From Chromobacterium sp. ATCC 53434 (GTDB taxonomy: Bacteria > Pseudomonadota > Gammaproteobacteria > Burkholderiales > Chromobacteriaceae), in assembly GCF_002848345.1 (NCBI RefSeq), contig NZ_CP025429.1:4340001-4404000 (forward strand): a stretch of DNA of 64,000 nucleotides, written 5' to 3'. The position numbers and the translations under genes were made by a program. The notes beneath the pieces are model-generated. The model was not told the origin of the DNA and searched no databases. It saw only the letters and a program-made list of their open reading frames with translations. This document shows, one piece after another, positions 53,367-62,103 of this stretch. The stretch's first letter is position 1. Each line of letters starts with the position of its first letter.

Positions 53367-54268
53367 GCGCCCGTCATCCGCAAGCCACCTGGGCGCGCGA
53401 CTACCAGCCGTCCGACGCCGCCGACATCAGCGCGCTGTTCCGCAGCATCTACGGCGACCGCTATTTCTACGCCGACGTCTATCTGCCCAGCCAGATCCAG
53501 CAGCGCAACGCCAGCGGACAATGGCGCTCGGCGGTCGCGGTCCGCGGCGACCGGCTGCTGGGCCACGCGGCGCTGTGGCTGGACCCGGCCAGACCCGGCC
53601 AGGCCGAACTGGCGATGAATGTGGTGCATCCGGACGCGCGCGGCCAGGGCCTCGCCAGCCTGCTGGGCCGCCATCTGCGCGACGCGGCCGCCGAGCTCGG
53701 CATCGAGCTGCTGACGATCAAGCAAGTATGCTCGCATCCGCGGAGCCAGTACGTCGCGCGCTCGCTGGGCTTTCACAATACCGCGCTGCTGCTGGACTAC
53801 ATCGATACGCCGTTTGCCGGCCCGGAGCCGGAAAGCATCGTGTTCGGCTGTCTGCCGCTGAAGCCGCGGCCCTTGCCGAAACTGGCATGGCCGGCGGGAT
53901 GGGAAACCTGGCTGGCGCCGCTGCGGCAGGCATTCGACGAGACGGACGCGCCGGCGCCGGCCGGCCTGCCCAGACTGAGCCTGAGCCGCCACGGCCAGCG
54001 GCTGGAGATCGTCCCGGGACAGCCATGCGAGGCGCGGCTGCGGGAGCTGGCGGCGCTGCCCGCCGGCCAGCTGATCTATCTGAAGTGCCCGGCGAACGCG
54101 GAAACGCTGGCGCAGCTGGCGCAACTGGAACGCGGCGGCTTCCGCTTCAGCGGCCTGCTGCCGGACGCCGCCGGCTGGCAGCTGCTGTTCCTGCGCGGAC
54201 ACGGCGACGGCGATCTGGACTTCTGCGATCCGCAGTCCGAACAGCTGCGCCGGCTGGGCGCGGGCTAG
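53363..54268 (+). CDS. GNAT-family acyltransferase, probably two-domain
   Basis: Protein of 301 residues. The N-terminal half is a GNAT domain: MNVVHPDARGQGLASLLGRHL near residue 90 carries the acetyl-CoA-binding RGxGLA loop, followed by VARSLGFHNTALLLDY. The C-terminal half (about 170-301) ends in LAQLERGGFRFSGLLPDAAGWQLLFLRG and looks like a second, decayed GNAT domain. It shares the ATGA overlap with the upstream PaaK-like gene. In this operon it may acylate an amine made from the reduced intermediate. Acceptor unknown. Confidence 0.75.
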   Translation: MSARHPQATWARDYQPSDAADISALFRSIYGDRYFYADVYLPSQIQQRNASGQWRSAVAVRGDRLLGHAALWLDPARPGQAELAMNVVHPDARGQGLASLLGRHLRDAAAELGIELLTIKQVCSHPRSQYVARSLGFHNTALLLDYIDTPFAGPEPESIVFGCLPLKPRPLPKLAWPAGWETWLAPLRQAFDETDAPAPAGLPRLSLSRHGQRLEIVPGQPCEARLRELAALPAGQLIYLKCPANAETLAQLAQLERGGFRFSGLLPDAAGWQLLFLRGHGDGDLDFCDPQSEQLRRLGAG

Positions 54269-54615
54269 CCGGCCGACGATCCGTCCAGCGGCTCCACCCT
54301 GACCGCGGTGCCGTAGCACAGCACTTCGGTCAGGCCGGCCATCACGTCGGTGGCATCGTAGCGCATGCCGATCACCGCGTTGGCGCCCTGCGCCATCGCG
54401 TGCTCGCACATCAGCGCGTAGGTTTCCGAGCGCGCCTGCTCGCACAGGCTGGTATAGATGGTGATATTGCCGCCGAACAGCGACTGCAGGCCACCGAGGA
54501 AGTTGCCGACCAGCGAGCGCGAGCGCACGGTGATGCCGCGCACCACGCCGAAATTGGCGACGATGCGATAGCCGGGGAGTTCGAAGGCGGTGGTGATCAT
54601 GCGGGCAGGCAGCAT
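54265..54615 (-). CDS. ybjQ: YbjQ/UPF0145 family protein
   Basis: Protein of 116 residues, a family of pentameric, putative heavy-metal-binding proteins of unknown role. ITTAFELPGYRIVANFGVVRGITVRSRSLVGNFLGGLQSLFGGNI and GANAVIGMRYDATDVMAGLTEVLCYGTAVRVEPL are characteristic. AGGAG is 7 bases before the ATG. Its stop codon and that of the GNAT gene overlap in the shared sequence CTAG at 54265-54268. Confidence 0.9.
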   Translation of the reverse strand: MLPARMITTAFELPGYRIVANFGVVRGITVRSRSLVGNFLGGLQSLFGGNITIYTSLCEQARSETYALMCEHAMAQGANAVIGMRYDATDVMAGLTEVLCYGTAVRVEPLDGSSAG

Positions 54616-54689
54616 GGCGTTCTCCTTGAAAGCTTAGGGCGAAAATCCGCCCCCATGGTAGCGCGGCATCGCCGCGCCGGCATCCCCGA

Positions 54690-55418
54690 TCAGGCCTCAG
54701 CCAGCGCTTCCAGCGCCCGATAGGCGCCATCCCGCAACAGCGGCACGCAGTCGCTGACGTTCAGCTGCGCCGCCAGCGCCACGTCTTCCTCGAAACCGCG
54801 CTCGCGCAATTCCGCGGCCGACGCGCCCAGTCCCAGCTGGTTCTCCAGATCGTGCCGGGCCAGCACGAAGGCGGCCTCCGCCGCCAGCGCCTCCGGCGTC
54901 TTGCTGCCGGACAGGCCGTAGATGATGGCGCCGGCGCCGATGAAGTCCTCGTAGGCGAAACGCAGGCGGCCGTCCTTGTCCACTTCGCCGGCGGCGACCA
55001 CCAGCACCGACCCGCCCTCGCACGCCAGATGCGACGCCACCGCGGCGGCGTTGCGCAGGCAGCCGGCGATGGTGCCGGCGGCGCAGCTGGCCAGACTGGT
55101 CCGCGCGCCATTCGGCGACGGCAACACCAGCCGGCTGCCGTCGGCCAGTTGCTGCAGCGAGGCCGGCGATAGCGACGGCTGCACCCGGTTGCGCCGCGCA
55201 GCCAGCAAGGCGCGCCTCGCCTCGGCGAAGGCCTGGGCGTCGTCGTCGCGGGCGTGGTAGGGCCAGACCTCGGCGCCCCTGGCGCAGGCGATGTCGACGC
55301 TGGTGCTGAACGACAGCACATCGACCACCACACAATGATCGGCCTGCCCGCTCAACAACCGCGCCGCGTCCAGCCCCCATTGCAGGCGCACCGAAAATTC
55401 CTGTTGCGCGTAATGCAT
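54690..55418 (-). CDS. comB: 2-phosphosulfolactate phosphatase family protein
   Basis: Protein of 242 residues of the ComB family, which removes phosphate from phosphosulfolactate in archaeal coenzyme M synthesis and occurs in many bacteria without that pathway. VVVDVLSFSTSVDIACARGAEVWPY, LVLPSPNGARTSL and VVAAGEVDKDGRLRFAYEDFIGAG are family blocks. No other coenzyme M or sulfolactate gene is in the window. The ATG at 55418 follows GGGGACGGGAA. Two strong hairpins lie in its leader (55441-55498). Confidence 0.85.
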   Translation of the reverse strand: MHYAQQEFSVRLQWGLDAARLLSGQADHCVVVDVLSFSTSVDIACARGAEVWPYHARDDDAQAFAEARRALLAARRNRVQPSLSPASLQQLADGSRLVLPSPNGARTSLASCAAGTIAGCLRNAAAVASHLACEGGSVLVVAAGEVDKDGRLRFAYEDFIGAGAIIYGLSGSKTPEALAAEAAFVLARHDLENQLGLGASAAELRERGFEEDVALAAQLNVSDCVPLLRDGAYRALEALAEA

Positions 55419-55440
55419 TTCCCGTCCCCGAAAAACGGAA

Positions 55441-55498
55441 GCCGCCGGCATGATGCCGGCGGCGCCTCCGCTGAGTCCCGTCCGGCTTCGGCCGGACG
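55441..55498 (-). promoter_or_regulatory. Two-hairpin leader before comB
   Basis: On the minus strand transcript come first an 8-bp hairpin (55479-55486 with 55491-55498), then an 11-bp, nearly loopless palindrome (55441-55451 with 55453-55463) followed by TTCCGTTTTT just before the ribosome-binding site of comB. The second looks like a terminator/attenuator. AT-rich DNA at about 55500-55535 may hold the promoter. The 201-base gap up to the DUF3224 gene also has an 8-bp GC-rich hairpin near 55576-55595. Confidence 0.5.
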
Positions 55499-55619
55499 AA
55501 AGTTATTATTCAAAAGGTCAAAATCTTAACCATTGGACGGGGAAAACTCAAAAGAATCAGGCAGCAAGAGGCCATCCGCAGCGGCTGCGCTGCGGAATTG
55601 CCAACACTGCCGCGACAAT

Positions 55620-56042
55620 TCAGCCCAGGCGCAGCGTCAACAGGTATTCGCCGCCCTGCTCGCCGGCCCGGGCGACGATGCGGCCATCGCCGGACAGACC
55701 GGCGAAATCGCCGCCGCCGCTGTCCGCCACCACCGTCAGACGGCCGCTGACCCCGGCGCTCGGCGAATAGACGCCGTCATGCTTCAAGACGAAGCTGCCG
55801 CGTCGGTCGCCCCAGCTCGCCGTCACCCGCTCGTAGCCGATGAAGACGGCGTCGCCGCCCGGCTTGACCGGATACAGCAGTTGGTATTCCAGCTGCCCCT
55901 CGCCTTCCAGCGGCCCGCTGAGGACGTTGACCACGCTGGCGCGTTTCAGCTCGCCGACGCCGTCGGCCGCGTTCAGGCCGGTTTCCTGCCATTGGCCGAC
56001 CTGGAAACGGCAGGCCAGCGCCACTGCGCTAGAGGAACTCAT
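55620..56042 (-). CDS. DUF3224 family protein
   Basis: Protein of 140 residues with a beta-barrel-like pattern (allene-oxide-cyclase-like fold): FQVGQWQETGL, LEGEGQLEYQLLYPVKPGGDAVFIGYERV, WGDRRGSFVLKHDGVY and ADSGGGDFAGLSGDG. The SGTGxLAGLxG-like end is the family signature. Function unknown; it may bind a small lipid-like ligand. It lies 87 bases downstream of oppF. Confidence 0.8.
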   Translation of the reverse strand: MSSSSAVALACRFQVGQWQETGLNAADGVGELKRASVVNVLSGPLEGEGQLEYQLLYPVKPGGDAVFIGYERVTASWGDRRGSFVLKHDGVYSPSAGVSGRLTVVADSGGGDFAGLSGDGRIVARAGEQGGEYLLTLRLG

Positions 56043-56129
56043 GACAACCTCCTGACAAACAGTTGCACACTACGAAAAAACGCCGCCGATCTATCGAGCG
56101 GCGGCGTCGTCTGCACGGAAAGCGCGACC

Positions 56130-57119
56130 TCAGGCCAACAGGCAGGACGACTGCGTCTCGCCGCTCAGGCGGCGCAGCTTCGGCACTTCCTGCGCGCAGC
56201 GCGCCTCCGCCTGCGGGCAGCGGGTGCGGAACACGCAGCCTGACGGCGGGCTGATCGGACTGGGCAGGTCGCCCTGCAGGATCTGGATCGCCTTGTTCCT
56301 CTCCAGCTTTGGATCGGGAACCGGAATCGCCGACAGCAGCGCGCGGGTATACGGGTGCGACGGCACATCGTACAGCGCGCGCTTCTCGGCCAGCTCCATC
56401 TCGCGGCCCAGATACATCACCAGGATGCGGTCGGAGATATGCTTGACCACCGCCAGATCGTGGGCGATGAAGATCAGCGCCAGGCCCATCTCGCGCTGCA
56501 GCTCCTTCAGCAGATTGATGATCTGCGCCTGGATAGACACGTCCAGCGCCGATACCGGTTCGTCGCAGATCACCAGCTTCGGCTCCAGGATCAGCGCGCG
56601 GGCGATACCGATGCGCTGGCACTGGCCACCGGAGAACTCGTGCGGGTAGCGGTTGATCATCTGCTCGCGCAGGCCCACCTTGCGCATCATCGCCTTGACG
56701 CGCTTCATCACCTCGTCGGCCGACAGCTCCGGCTTGTGCACGCGCAGCGGCTCGCCGATGATCTGGGCGATGGTCATCCGCGGATTCAGCGACGCCAACG
56801 GGTCCTGGAAGATCATCTGGATATCCTTGCGGACGGCCAGCCAATCCTTGTCCGTGCCCTTGCGCAGGTCCTTGCCCATCCACACGATCTCGCCGTCGGT
56901 GGCCGGGATCAGGTTCAGTATTGCGCGGGACAGCGTGGACTTGCCGCAGCCGGACTCGCCGACCACGCCCAGCGTCTCGCCGGCGTACAGATCGAAGCTG
57001 ACGCCGTCCACCGCCTTCAGCGTCTTCTTCGGGCTCCACGGCCAGGCGTCGCCGGCCTTGACCTGGAAGTGCACCTTGACGTTGCGCACCGACAGGATCG
57101 CTTGCTTTTGATCAGACAT
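56130..57119 (-). CDS. oppF: Oligopeptide ABC transporter ATPase OppF
   Basis: ATPase subunit of 329 residues energising oligopeptide import. Walker A GESGCGKST near residue 56, Q-loop IFQDPLASLNPRMTI, signature SGGQCQRIGIARAL, Walker B LVICDEPVSALDVS and the family-specific C-terminal GCVFRTRCPQAEARC, whose cysteines are those of the Fe-S/zinc-like tail of Opp/Dpp ATPases. The text KTLKAVDGVSFDLYAGETLGVVG is close to E. coli OppF. It overlaps oppD by 8 bases. Confidence 0.95.
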   Translation of the reverse strand: MSDQKQAILSVRNVKVHFQVKAGDAWPWSPKKTLKAVDGVSFDLYAGETLGVVGESGCGKSTLSRAILNLIPATDGEIVWMGKDLRKGTDKDWLAVRKDIQMIFQDPLASLNPRMTIAQIIGEPLRVHKPELSADEVMKRVKAMMRKVGLREQMINRYPHEFSGGQCQRIGIARALILEPKLVICDEPVSALDVSIQAQIINLLKELQREMGLALIFIAHDLAVVKHISDRILVMYLGREMELAEKRALYDVPSHPYTRALLSAIPVPDPKLERNKAIQILQGDLPSPISPPSGCVFRTRCPQAEARCAQEVPKLRRLSGETQSSCLLA

Positions 57120-58113
57120 GGGTCACCTCCTCGGCGGCTTGGACCAGCTCCTCCGCCGGCTTGTGACAGGCGCGCAGCAGTTGTGGGTTGAGCGGACTGG
57201 CCGCCAGCGGCGGCAGCTCGCCGACGCAGCGGGCGTTGGCGTGCGCGCAGCGCTCGCTGAACGGACAGCCCTTCGGCATATTGGCCATATTCGGCGGATT
57301 GCCCGGGATGCTGATCAGTTCGGAACCGTCGTGGTCCAGCCGCGGCAACGCGCCCAACAGGCCTATCGTGTACGGATGGCTCGGGTGGTAGAAGATGTCG
57401 TCGGCGCGGCCGTACTCCATCGCGCGGCCGCCGTACATCACCAGCACGTTCTCGCACAGGCCGGCCACCACGCCCAGATCGTGGGTGATCATGATGATGG
57501 CGGTGCCGAAATCGCGCTGCAGGTCCTTCAGCAAGGTCAGGATCTGCGCCTGCACCGTCACGTCCAGCGCGGTGGTCGGCTCGTCGGCGATCAGCAGCTC
57601 CGGCTCGCACAGCAGCGCCATCGCGATCATCACCCGCTGGCGCATGCCGCCGGAAAACTCGTGCGGATACATATTGACCCGGCGCGCCGCCTCGGGAATG
57701 CGCACCGCGTCCAACAGCTCGATCGCGCGCTTCTTCGCCTCGCGGCGGCTGATGCCCTTGTGCAGCTCCAGCACCTCGCTCATCTGCCGCTCCACCGTCA
57801 GATACGGGTTCAGCGAGGTCATCGGGTCCTGGAAGATCATCGACACGCGGTCGCCGCGGATGCGGTTCAGCTCGCGCGTCGGCAGCGTCAGCAGGTCCTT
57901 GCCGTGGAACAGCGCCTGGCCGCTGGTCTTGCCGTTGCGGGCCAACAGGCCCATCAGCGCCAGCATGGTCTGGCTCTTGCCGGAGCCGGACTCGCCGACG
58001 ATGCCCAGGGTCTGGCCCTTGTTCAGCTCGAAGCTCACGCCGTTGACGGCGTTGACGACGCCGTCGTTGGTCTGGAACTGAACCCCGAGGTTGTTGACTT
58101 TCAAAATGCTCAT
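57112..58113 (-). CDS. oppD: Oligopeptide ABC transporter ATPase OppD
   Basis: Second ATPase of the importer, 333 residues. Walker A GESGSGKS near residue 40, IFQDPMTSLNPYLTV, signature SGGMRQRVMIAMAL, Walker B LLIADEPTTALDVT and C-terminal GCPFSERCAHANARC. I start at the ATG at 58113 (MSILKVNN) rather than at the one 12 bases upstream. It follows oppC by 26 bases. Confidence 0.94.
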   Translation of the reverse strand: MSILKVNNLGVQFQTNDGVVNAVNGVSFELNKGQTLGIVGESGSGKSQTMLALMGLLARNGKTSGQALFHGKDLLTLPTRELNRIRGDRVSMIFQDPMTSLNPYLTVERQMSEVLELHKGISRREAKKRAIELLDAVRIPEAARRVNMYPHEFSGGMRQRVMIAMALLCEPELLIADEPTTALDVTVQAQILTLLKDLQRDFGTAIIMITHDLGVVAGLCENVLVMYGGRAMEYGRADDIFYHPSHPYTIGLLGALPRLDHDGSELISIPGNPPNMANMPKGCPFSERCAHANARCVGELPPLAASPLNPQLLRACHKPAEELVQAAEEVTHV

Positions 58114-58139
58114 GGCTTGCCTCATCTATCCTGCGGGGG

Positions 58140-59054
58140 TCAGCGGTCTTTCGGGTCCAGCGCGTCGCGCAGGCCGTCGCCGATGTAGTTGGCGCAGTAA
58201 AGCGTCAGCGACAGCAGGCCGGCCGGGAACAGCAGGATCCACGGCGTGGTCTCCATCACGCCGGCGCCATCCTGGATCAACACGCCCCAGCTGGTCATCG
58301 GCTCCTGCACCCCAAGGCCGAGGAAGGACAGCACCGACTCGGTCAGGATCACGCCCGGCACCGTCACCGTGGTGTAGATCACCACGATGCCCAACAGATT
58401 GGGCACGATGTGGCGGAAGATGATGGTGGGGGTCGACACGCCGATCGCGTGCGCGGCCTCGACATACTCCTTGGACTTGATCGACAGCGTCTGGCCGCGC
58501 ACCACGCGCGCCATGTCCATCCACGAGAACACGGTGATGGTCAGCACCACCAGGTAGAACTCGCGGCCCAGCAGCGTCACCATCAGGATGGCGATCAGCA
58601 GATAGGGCACCGCGTACATCATGTCGACGATGCGCATCATCAGCGCGTCGACCTTGCCGCCGAGGAAGCCGGCGGTCGCGCCCCAGACGACGCCCAGCAT
58701 CACCGAGGCCACGGTGGCCAGCGCGCCGACCATCAGCGAGATGCGGCCGCCGGTCAGGCAGCGCACCAGCAGATCGCGGCCCAGCGCGTCGGTGCCGAAC
58801 CAGTGCATGCCGGCCCAGGACGGCGCCTGGCTCATCGCGTTCCAGTCGGTGTCCTCATAGCTGTACGGCAGCACCATCGGGCCGACGATACAGGACAGCG
58901 TGATCAGCACCAGCACCACCAGGCTGACCACCGCCGCCTTGTTGCGGAAAAAGCGGATGCGGGCGTCGCGCCACGGACTGCGGCCCTCGACCGCAGCCTC
59001 GGCCAGACCGTTCTCGATTGCCACCACGGCGGCGGCTTGTTTGCTCTTCATCAT
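58140..59054 (-). CDS. oppC: Oligopeptide ABC transporter permease OppC
   Basis: Inner-membrane permease of 304 residues with an N-terminal cytosolic stretch, TM1 at about 40-62, then the periplasmic loop HWFGTDALGRDLLVRCLTGGRISLMVG and five further membrane segments. The ATPase-contact EAA loop is EYVEAAHAIGVSTPTIIFRHIVPN. The C-terminus SLTLYCANYIGDGLRDALDP is typical of OppC/DppC. ATG pairs at 59054 and 59051 are both possible starts. Confidence 0.93.
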   Translation of the reverse strand: MMKSKQAAAVVAIENGLAEAAVEGRSPWRDARIRFFRNKAAVVSLVVLVLITLSCIVGPMVLPYSYEDTDWNAMSQAPSWAGMHWFGTDALGRDLLVRCLTGGRISLMVGALATVASVMLGVVWGATAGFLGGKVDALMMRIVDMMYAVPYLLIAILMVTLLGREFYLVVLTITVFSWMDMARVVRGQTLSIKSKEYVEAAHAIGVSTPTIIFRHIVPNLLGIVVIYTTVTVPGVILTESVLSFLGLGVQEPMTSWGVLIQDGAGVMETTPWILLFPAGLLSLTLYCANYIGDGLRDALDPKDR

Positions 59055-59067
59055 AATTCCCGCCCCC

Positions 59068-59988
59068 TCAGTAGCGGATCTTCGGATCGAGCAAGGCGTA
59101 GGCCAGGTCGACGAGGAGGTTGAACACCACGGTAATCACCGTCACCAGCACCACCAGGCCCAGCACCAGCGTGTAGTCGCGGTTGGCGGCGCCGTTGACG
59201 ATCAGCTTGCCCAGGCCCGGCAGCGAGAAGATGGACTCGGTCACCACCGCCGAGGTGATGGACGAGATCGCCAGCGGCCCCAGCAGCGTCACCACCGGCA
59301 TCAGCGCCGGCTTCAGCGCGTGGCGCAGCACGATGGTGCGCAGCGGCAGGCCCTTGGCGCGGGCGGTGCGGATGAAGTTGCTGTTCAGCACCTCGATCAG
59401 GCTGCCGCGCATCACGCGGCCTATCGTCGAGATATTGATGAACACCAGCAGCATGATGGGCAGCACCATGAACTTGGGATCGAAATGATTCCAGCCGCCG
59501 GCCGGCAGCCATTTCAGCGTCACGGCGAAGATCAGCACCAGCACCGGCCCGAGAATGAAGGACGGGAAGGCGCCGCCGATATTGCCGAGGAACATCACCA
59601 GATAATCGACCATGCTGTTCTGGCGCAGCGCGGCCATCACGCCGAGCGCGATGCCGATCACCAGCGAGATCAGGATGGCGCTGCCGCCTATGGTGGCGGA
59701 AACCGGCAGCGCGCTGGCCACCAGGTCGTTGACGCTCCAGTCGGCGTAGCGGAAGGACGCGCCCAGATCGCCGTGCAGCAGGCTATTCAGGTAATACAGA
59801 TACTGCTTCCACAGCGGCAGGTCCAGATGGTACTTGGCCTGCAGATTGGCCAGCACCGCTTCGGAAATCTTGCGCTCGCCGTCGAACGGACCACCGGGGG
59901 TCATGTGCAGCAGCAGATAGCAGACGGTAATGACGGCCAGCAGCGTAGGAATCGCCGCCAGAATGCGTCGGAAAGTGTAGGACCACAT
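59068..59988 (-). CDS. oppB: Oligopeptide ABC transporter permease OppB
   Basis: Permease of 306 residues. It begins with SYTFRRILAAIPTLLAVITVCYLLLHMTPGGPFDGER, the standard OppB/DppB N-terminus, and carries the EAA loop FIRTARAKGLPLRTIVLRHALKPA and TESIFSLPGLGKLIVN. GGAG is 7 bases before the ATG at 59988. It is separated from oppA by 121 bases containing a hairpin. Confidence 0.94.
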   Translation of the reverse strand: MWSYTFRRILAAIPTLLAVITVCYLLLHMTPGGPFDGERKISEAVLANLQAKYHLDLPLWKQYLYYLNSLLHGDLGASFRYADWSVNDLVASALPVSATIGGSAILISLVIGIALGVMAALRQNSMVDYLVMFLGNIGGAFPSFILGPVLVLIFAVTLKWLPAGGWNHFDPKFMVLPIMLLVFINISTIGRVMRGSLIEVLNSNFIRTARAKGLPLRTIVLRHALKPALMPVVTLLGPLAISSITSAVVTESIFSLPGLGKLIVNGAANRDYTLVLGLVVLVTVITVVFNLLVDLAYALLDPKIRY

Positions 59989-60046
59989 GGTGTAACTCCG
60001 TATGGGCGGACGCGGCGCGCGCCGCGGCCCGGCCCCTACATCACAA

Positions 60047-60076
60047 GCCGGATGGCCGCGTCGGCGGACATCCGGC
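60047..60076 (-). promoter_or_regulatory. Hairpin between oppA and oppB
   Basis: GCCGGATG at 60047-60054 pairs with CATCCGGC at 60069-60076 (loop of 14, itself GC-rich). It lacks a T-run. Such hairpins after the binding-protein gene of ABC operons often stabilise the upstream message and lower expression of the permease genes. Confidence 0.45.
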
Positions 60077-60109
60077 CTCGTTTGTCGCCGGCGGGGCCGG
60101 CGTCCCGCC

Positions 60110-61723
60110 TCAGTGCTGGATGATGTACAGATCCTTGCTGCGGTAGCGGTCCAGCGGGTTCTGGCCGACGCCGCCGACATAGGACTTGATCAGACGCGGC
60201 GCCGTATACTGCAACAGCGGCAGCATCGGGTAGTCGTCCATGATCATCTTCACGGCCTGGGTGAACAGCTGCTTGCGCTTGGCAGGATCCAGCGACTGGT
60301 TGCCCTGCTTGATCAGCTCTTCGGCCTTCGGATTGCAGTTCTGGTTGTCGTTCTGGGTGTTGCCGCACTCGACCAGCGCCAGGAAGGTGGTGGCGTCGTT
60401 ATAGTCGGCGTTCCAGCCATTGCGGGCGATCTGGTAGTCGCCGTCGTGGCGCTTCTTCAGCAGCACCTTGAACTCCAGGCTTTCCAGCTCGGTGTTCAGG
60501 CCCAGCTTGGACTTCCACTCGGACGCGGCGAAGATCGCCATCTTCTTGTGGTAGTCGTTGGTGTTGTAGGTGAACTTGATCTTGGCGCCCGGCTTCACGC
60601 CGGCCTGGGCCAGCAGCTTCTTGGCCTCGTCGACGCGCTTGGCCATCGGCCACTTCGCCCAGTCGTAGCTGGACGGATCGGCGCCGGACACGCCGTGCAC
60701 CATCACGCTGTAGGCCGGATTCTGGCCATCGGCGGTGACTTTCTTCGCCAGGATGTCGCGGTCGATGACCATCGACAGCGCCTTGCGCACGCGCACGTCC
60801 TTCAGCAGCGCATCCTTGTTGTTGAACGAGTAGTAGCGCAGCGCGGCCAGTTCGCCGTTGTGGATTTCCTTCGGATACTGGGTCTTGTACTTGTCGAAGG
60901 TGCCCGGCGGCAGGTTCAGCACCCAGTCGTTCTGGCCGGACTCGTACAGCTTGACGTCGGCGTTGCTGTCCTCGATCGGCAGATAGGTGGTCTGGCTCAG
61001 CACCACGCTCTTGGCGTCCCAGTAGTTCGCGTTCTTGGCGACGACGACCTTGCTGTTGACTTGCCAGTCCTTCAGTTGATAGGCGCCGTTGCTGACCATC
61101 TTGCCCGGCTTGACCCAGTCCTTGCCGTACTTGTCGATCACGGCCTTCGGCGCCGGAGCGAATTGGGTGTTGGCCACCAGCGCCGGCAGGAACAGCACCG
61201 GGTACGGCGTCTTCACTTCCAGCGTGTATTTGTCGACGGCCTTGATGCCCAGCTCGGACGGCTTCTTCTTGCCGGTGGCGATTTCCTTGCCGTTCAGGAT
61301 GAAGATGCCGTAGGTCTCGGAATACGGGGAGGCGGTCTTCGGATCGAGGAAACGCTGCCAGCCGTAGACGAAGTCGTCGGCGACCACCGGGCGGCCGTCG
61401 GACCACTTGGCGTTCTTGCGCAGATGGAAGACCCAGGTGGTGGCGTCGGCCTGCTTCCACGACTCGGCCACGCCCGGCAGGATCTTGCCGTTGTTGTCGG
61501 CGCTGGTCAGGCCTTCGAACAGGTCGGCGGTGATGGTATTGGCCGGCACCGATTCGGCTACCGCCGGGTCCAGCGTTTCCGGCTCGGAGCCGGTGTTGCG
61601 GATCAGGGTCTGCTTGGCGGCCAGCTTGACGCCTGCGGGTACCTGGGCGGCCAGCACGGAACCGGAAGCCAGCGCCAGCGCGACGGCGGCGGCGACCGCG
61701 CGCAGCGATTGCTTATTCGTCAT
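60110..61723 (-). CDS. oppA: Oligopeptide-binding protein OppA
   Basis: Periplasmic peptide-binding protein of 537 residues (SBP_bac_5). Signal peptide 1-25 (MTNKQSLRAVAAAVALALAS, then VLAA). Family blocks: IRNTGSEPETLDPAVAESVPA, DLFEGLTSADNNGKILPGVAESW, YGWQRFLDPKTASPY, VRKALSMVIDRDIL and RNGWNADYNDATTFL. The last is the usual ligand-contact region. It heads oppABCDF, and an abundant transcript ending near the 60047-60076 hairpin is likely. Confidence 0.95.
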   Translation of the reverse strand: MTNKQSLRAVAAAVALALASGSVLAAQVPAGVKLAAKQTLIRNTGSEPETLDPAVAESVPANTITADLFEGLTSADNNGKILPGVAESWKQADATTWVFHLRKNAKWSDGRPVVADDFVYGWQRFLDPKTASPYSETYGIFILNGKEIATGKKKPSELGIKAVDKYTLEVKTPYPVLFLPALVANTQFAPAPKAVIDKYGKDWVKPGKMVSNGAYQLKDWQVNSKVVVAKNANYWDAKSVVLSQTTYLPIEDSNADVKLYESGQNDWVLNLPPGTFDKYKTQYPKEIHNGELAALRYYSFNNKDALLKDVRVRKALSMVIDRDILAKKVTADGQNPAYSVMVHGVSGADPSSYDWAKWPMAKRVDEAKKLLAQAGVKPGAKIKFTYNTNDYHKKMAIFAASEWKSKLGLNTELESLEFKVLLKKRHDGDYQIARNGWNADYNDATTFLALVECGNTQNDNQNCNPKAEELIKQGNQSLDPAKRKQLFTQAVKMIMDDYPMLPLLQYTAPRLIKSYVGGVGQNPLDRYRSKDLYIIQH

Positions 61724-61808
61724 CTTCTACTCTCCTTGTTCTGTCTCGCCACTCGGCGTGCCGGCAGCGGATTTTTTTCACTCGATTGTATCCAGAGTGG
61801 ATGCGCAG

Positions 61809-61838
61809 ATTATGCGCAGAGGGTTTTGAATACATCAA
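61809..61838 (-). promoter_or_regulatory. Probable oppA promoter
   Basis: On the minus strand TTGATG (61838-61833) and CATAAT (61814-61809) are 18 bases apart, 4 of 6 and 5 of 6 matches to sigma-70 boxes, in AT-rich DNA about 80 bases before oppA. AAGGAGAG lies in front of the ATG. Confidence 0.6.
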
Positions 61839-62103
61839 GCCCCCAGACAGACAATATGCCATTCATTTTAATCAAAAAGAAAAATTTGTCCGACAATGGA
61901 CTATTCAGCTAAATCAATGGCCTTGGCTGTTATCCGTTTTTATCCTTTTGACATTCCGTCATGTGAAATGCTGGTGGCTGCTCCAAGTAAAATTCATGCC
62001 AAACGGCGGCCTCGCCCACCATTTCATATTTAAAATCAGACTAACCTTATATTAAAAATACGGCCGTTGTTATCGCATCCGATGCGAAACCGCCCCGCCA
62101 ATG

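Noticed and set aside
47267..54268. Bioluminescence operon
   Set aside because: LuxE- and LuxC-type proteins are present, but luxA, luxB and luxD are absent from the operon and from the window.
61786..62055. Plus-strand reading frame of 89 codons in the AT-rich island
   Set aside because: No ribosome-binding site, a composition typical of random AT-rich DNA, and it crosses the oppA promoter.
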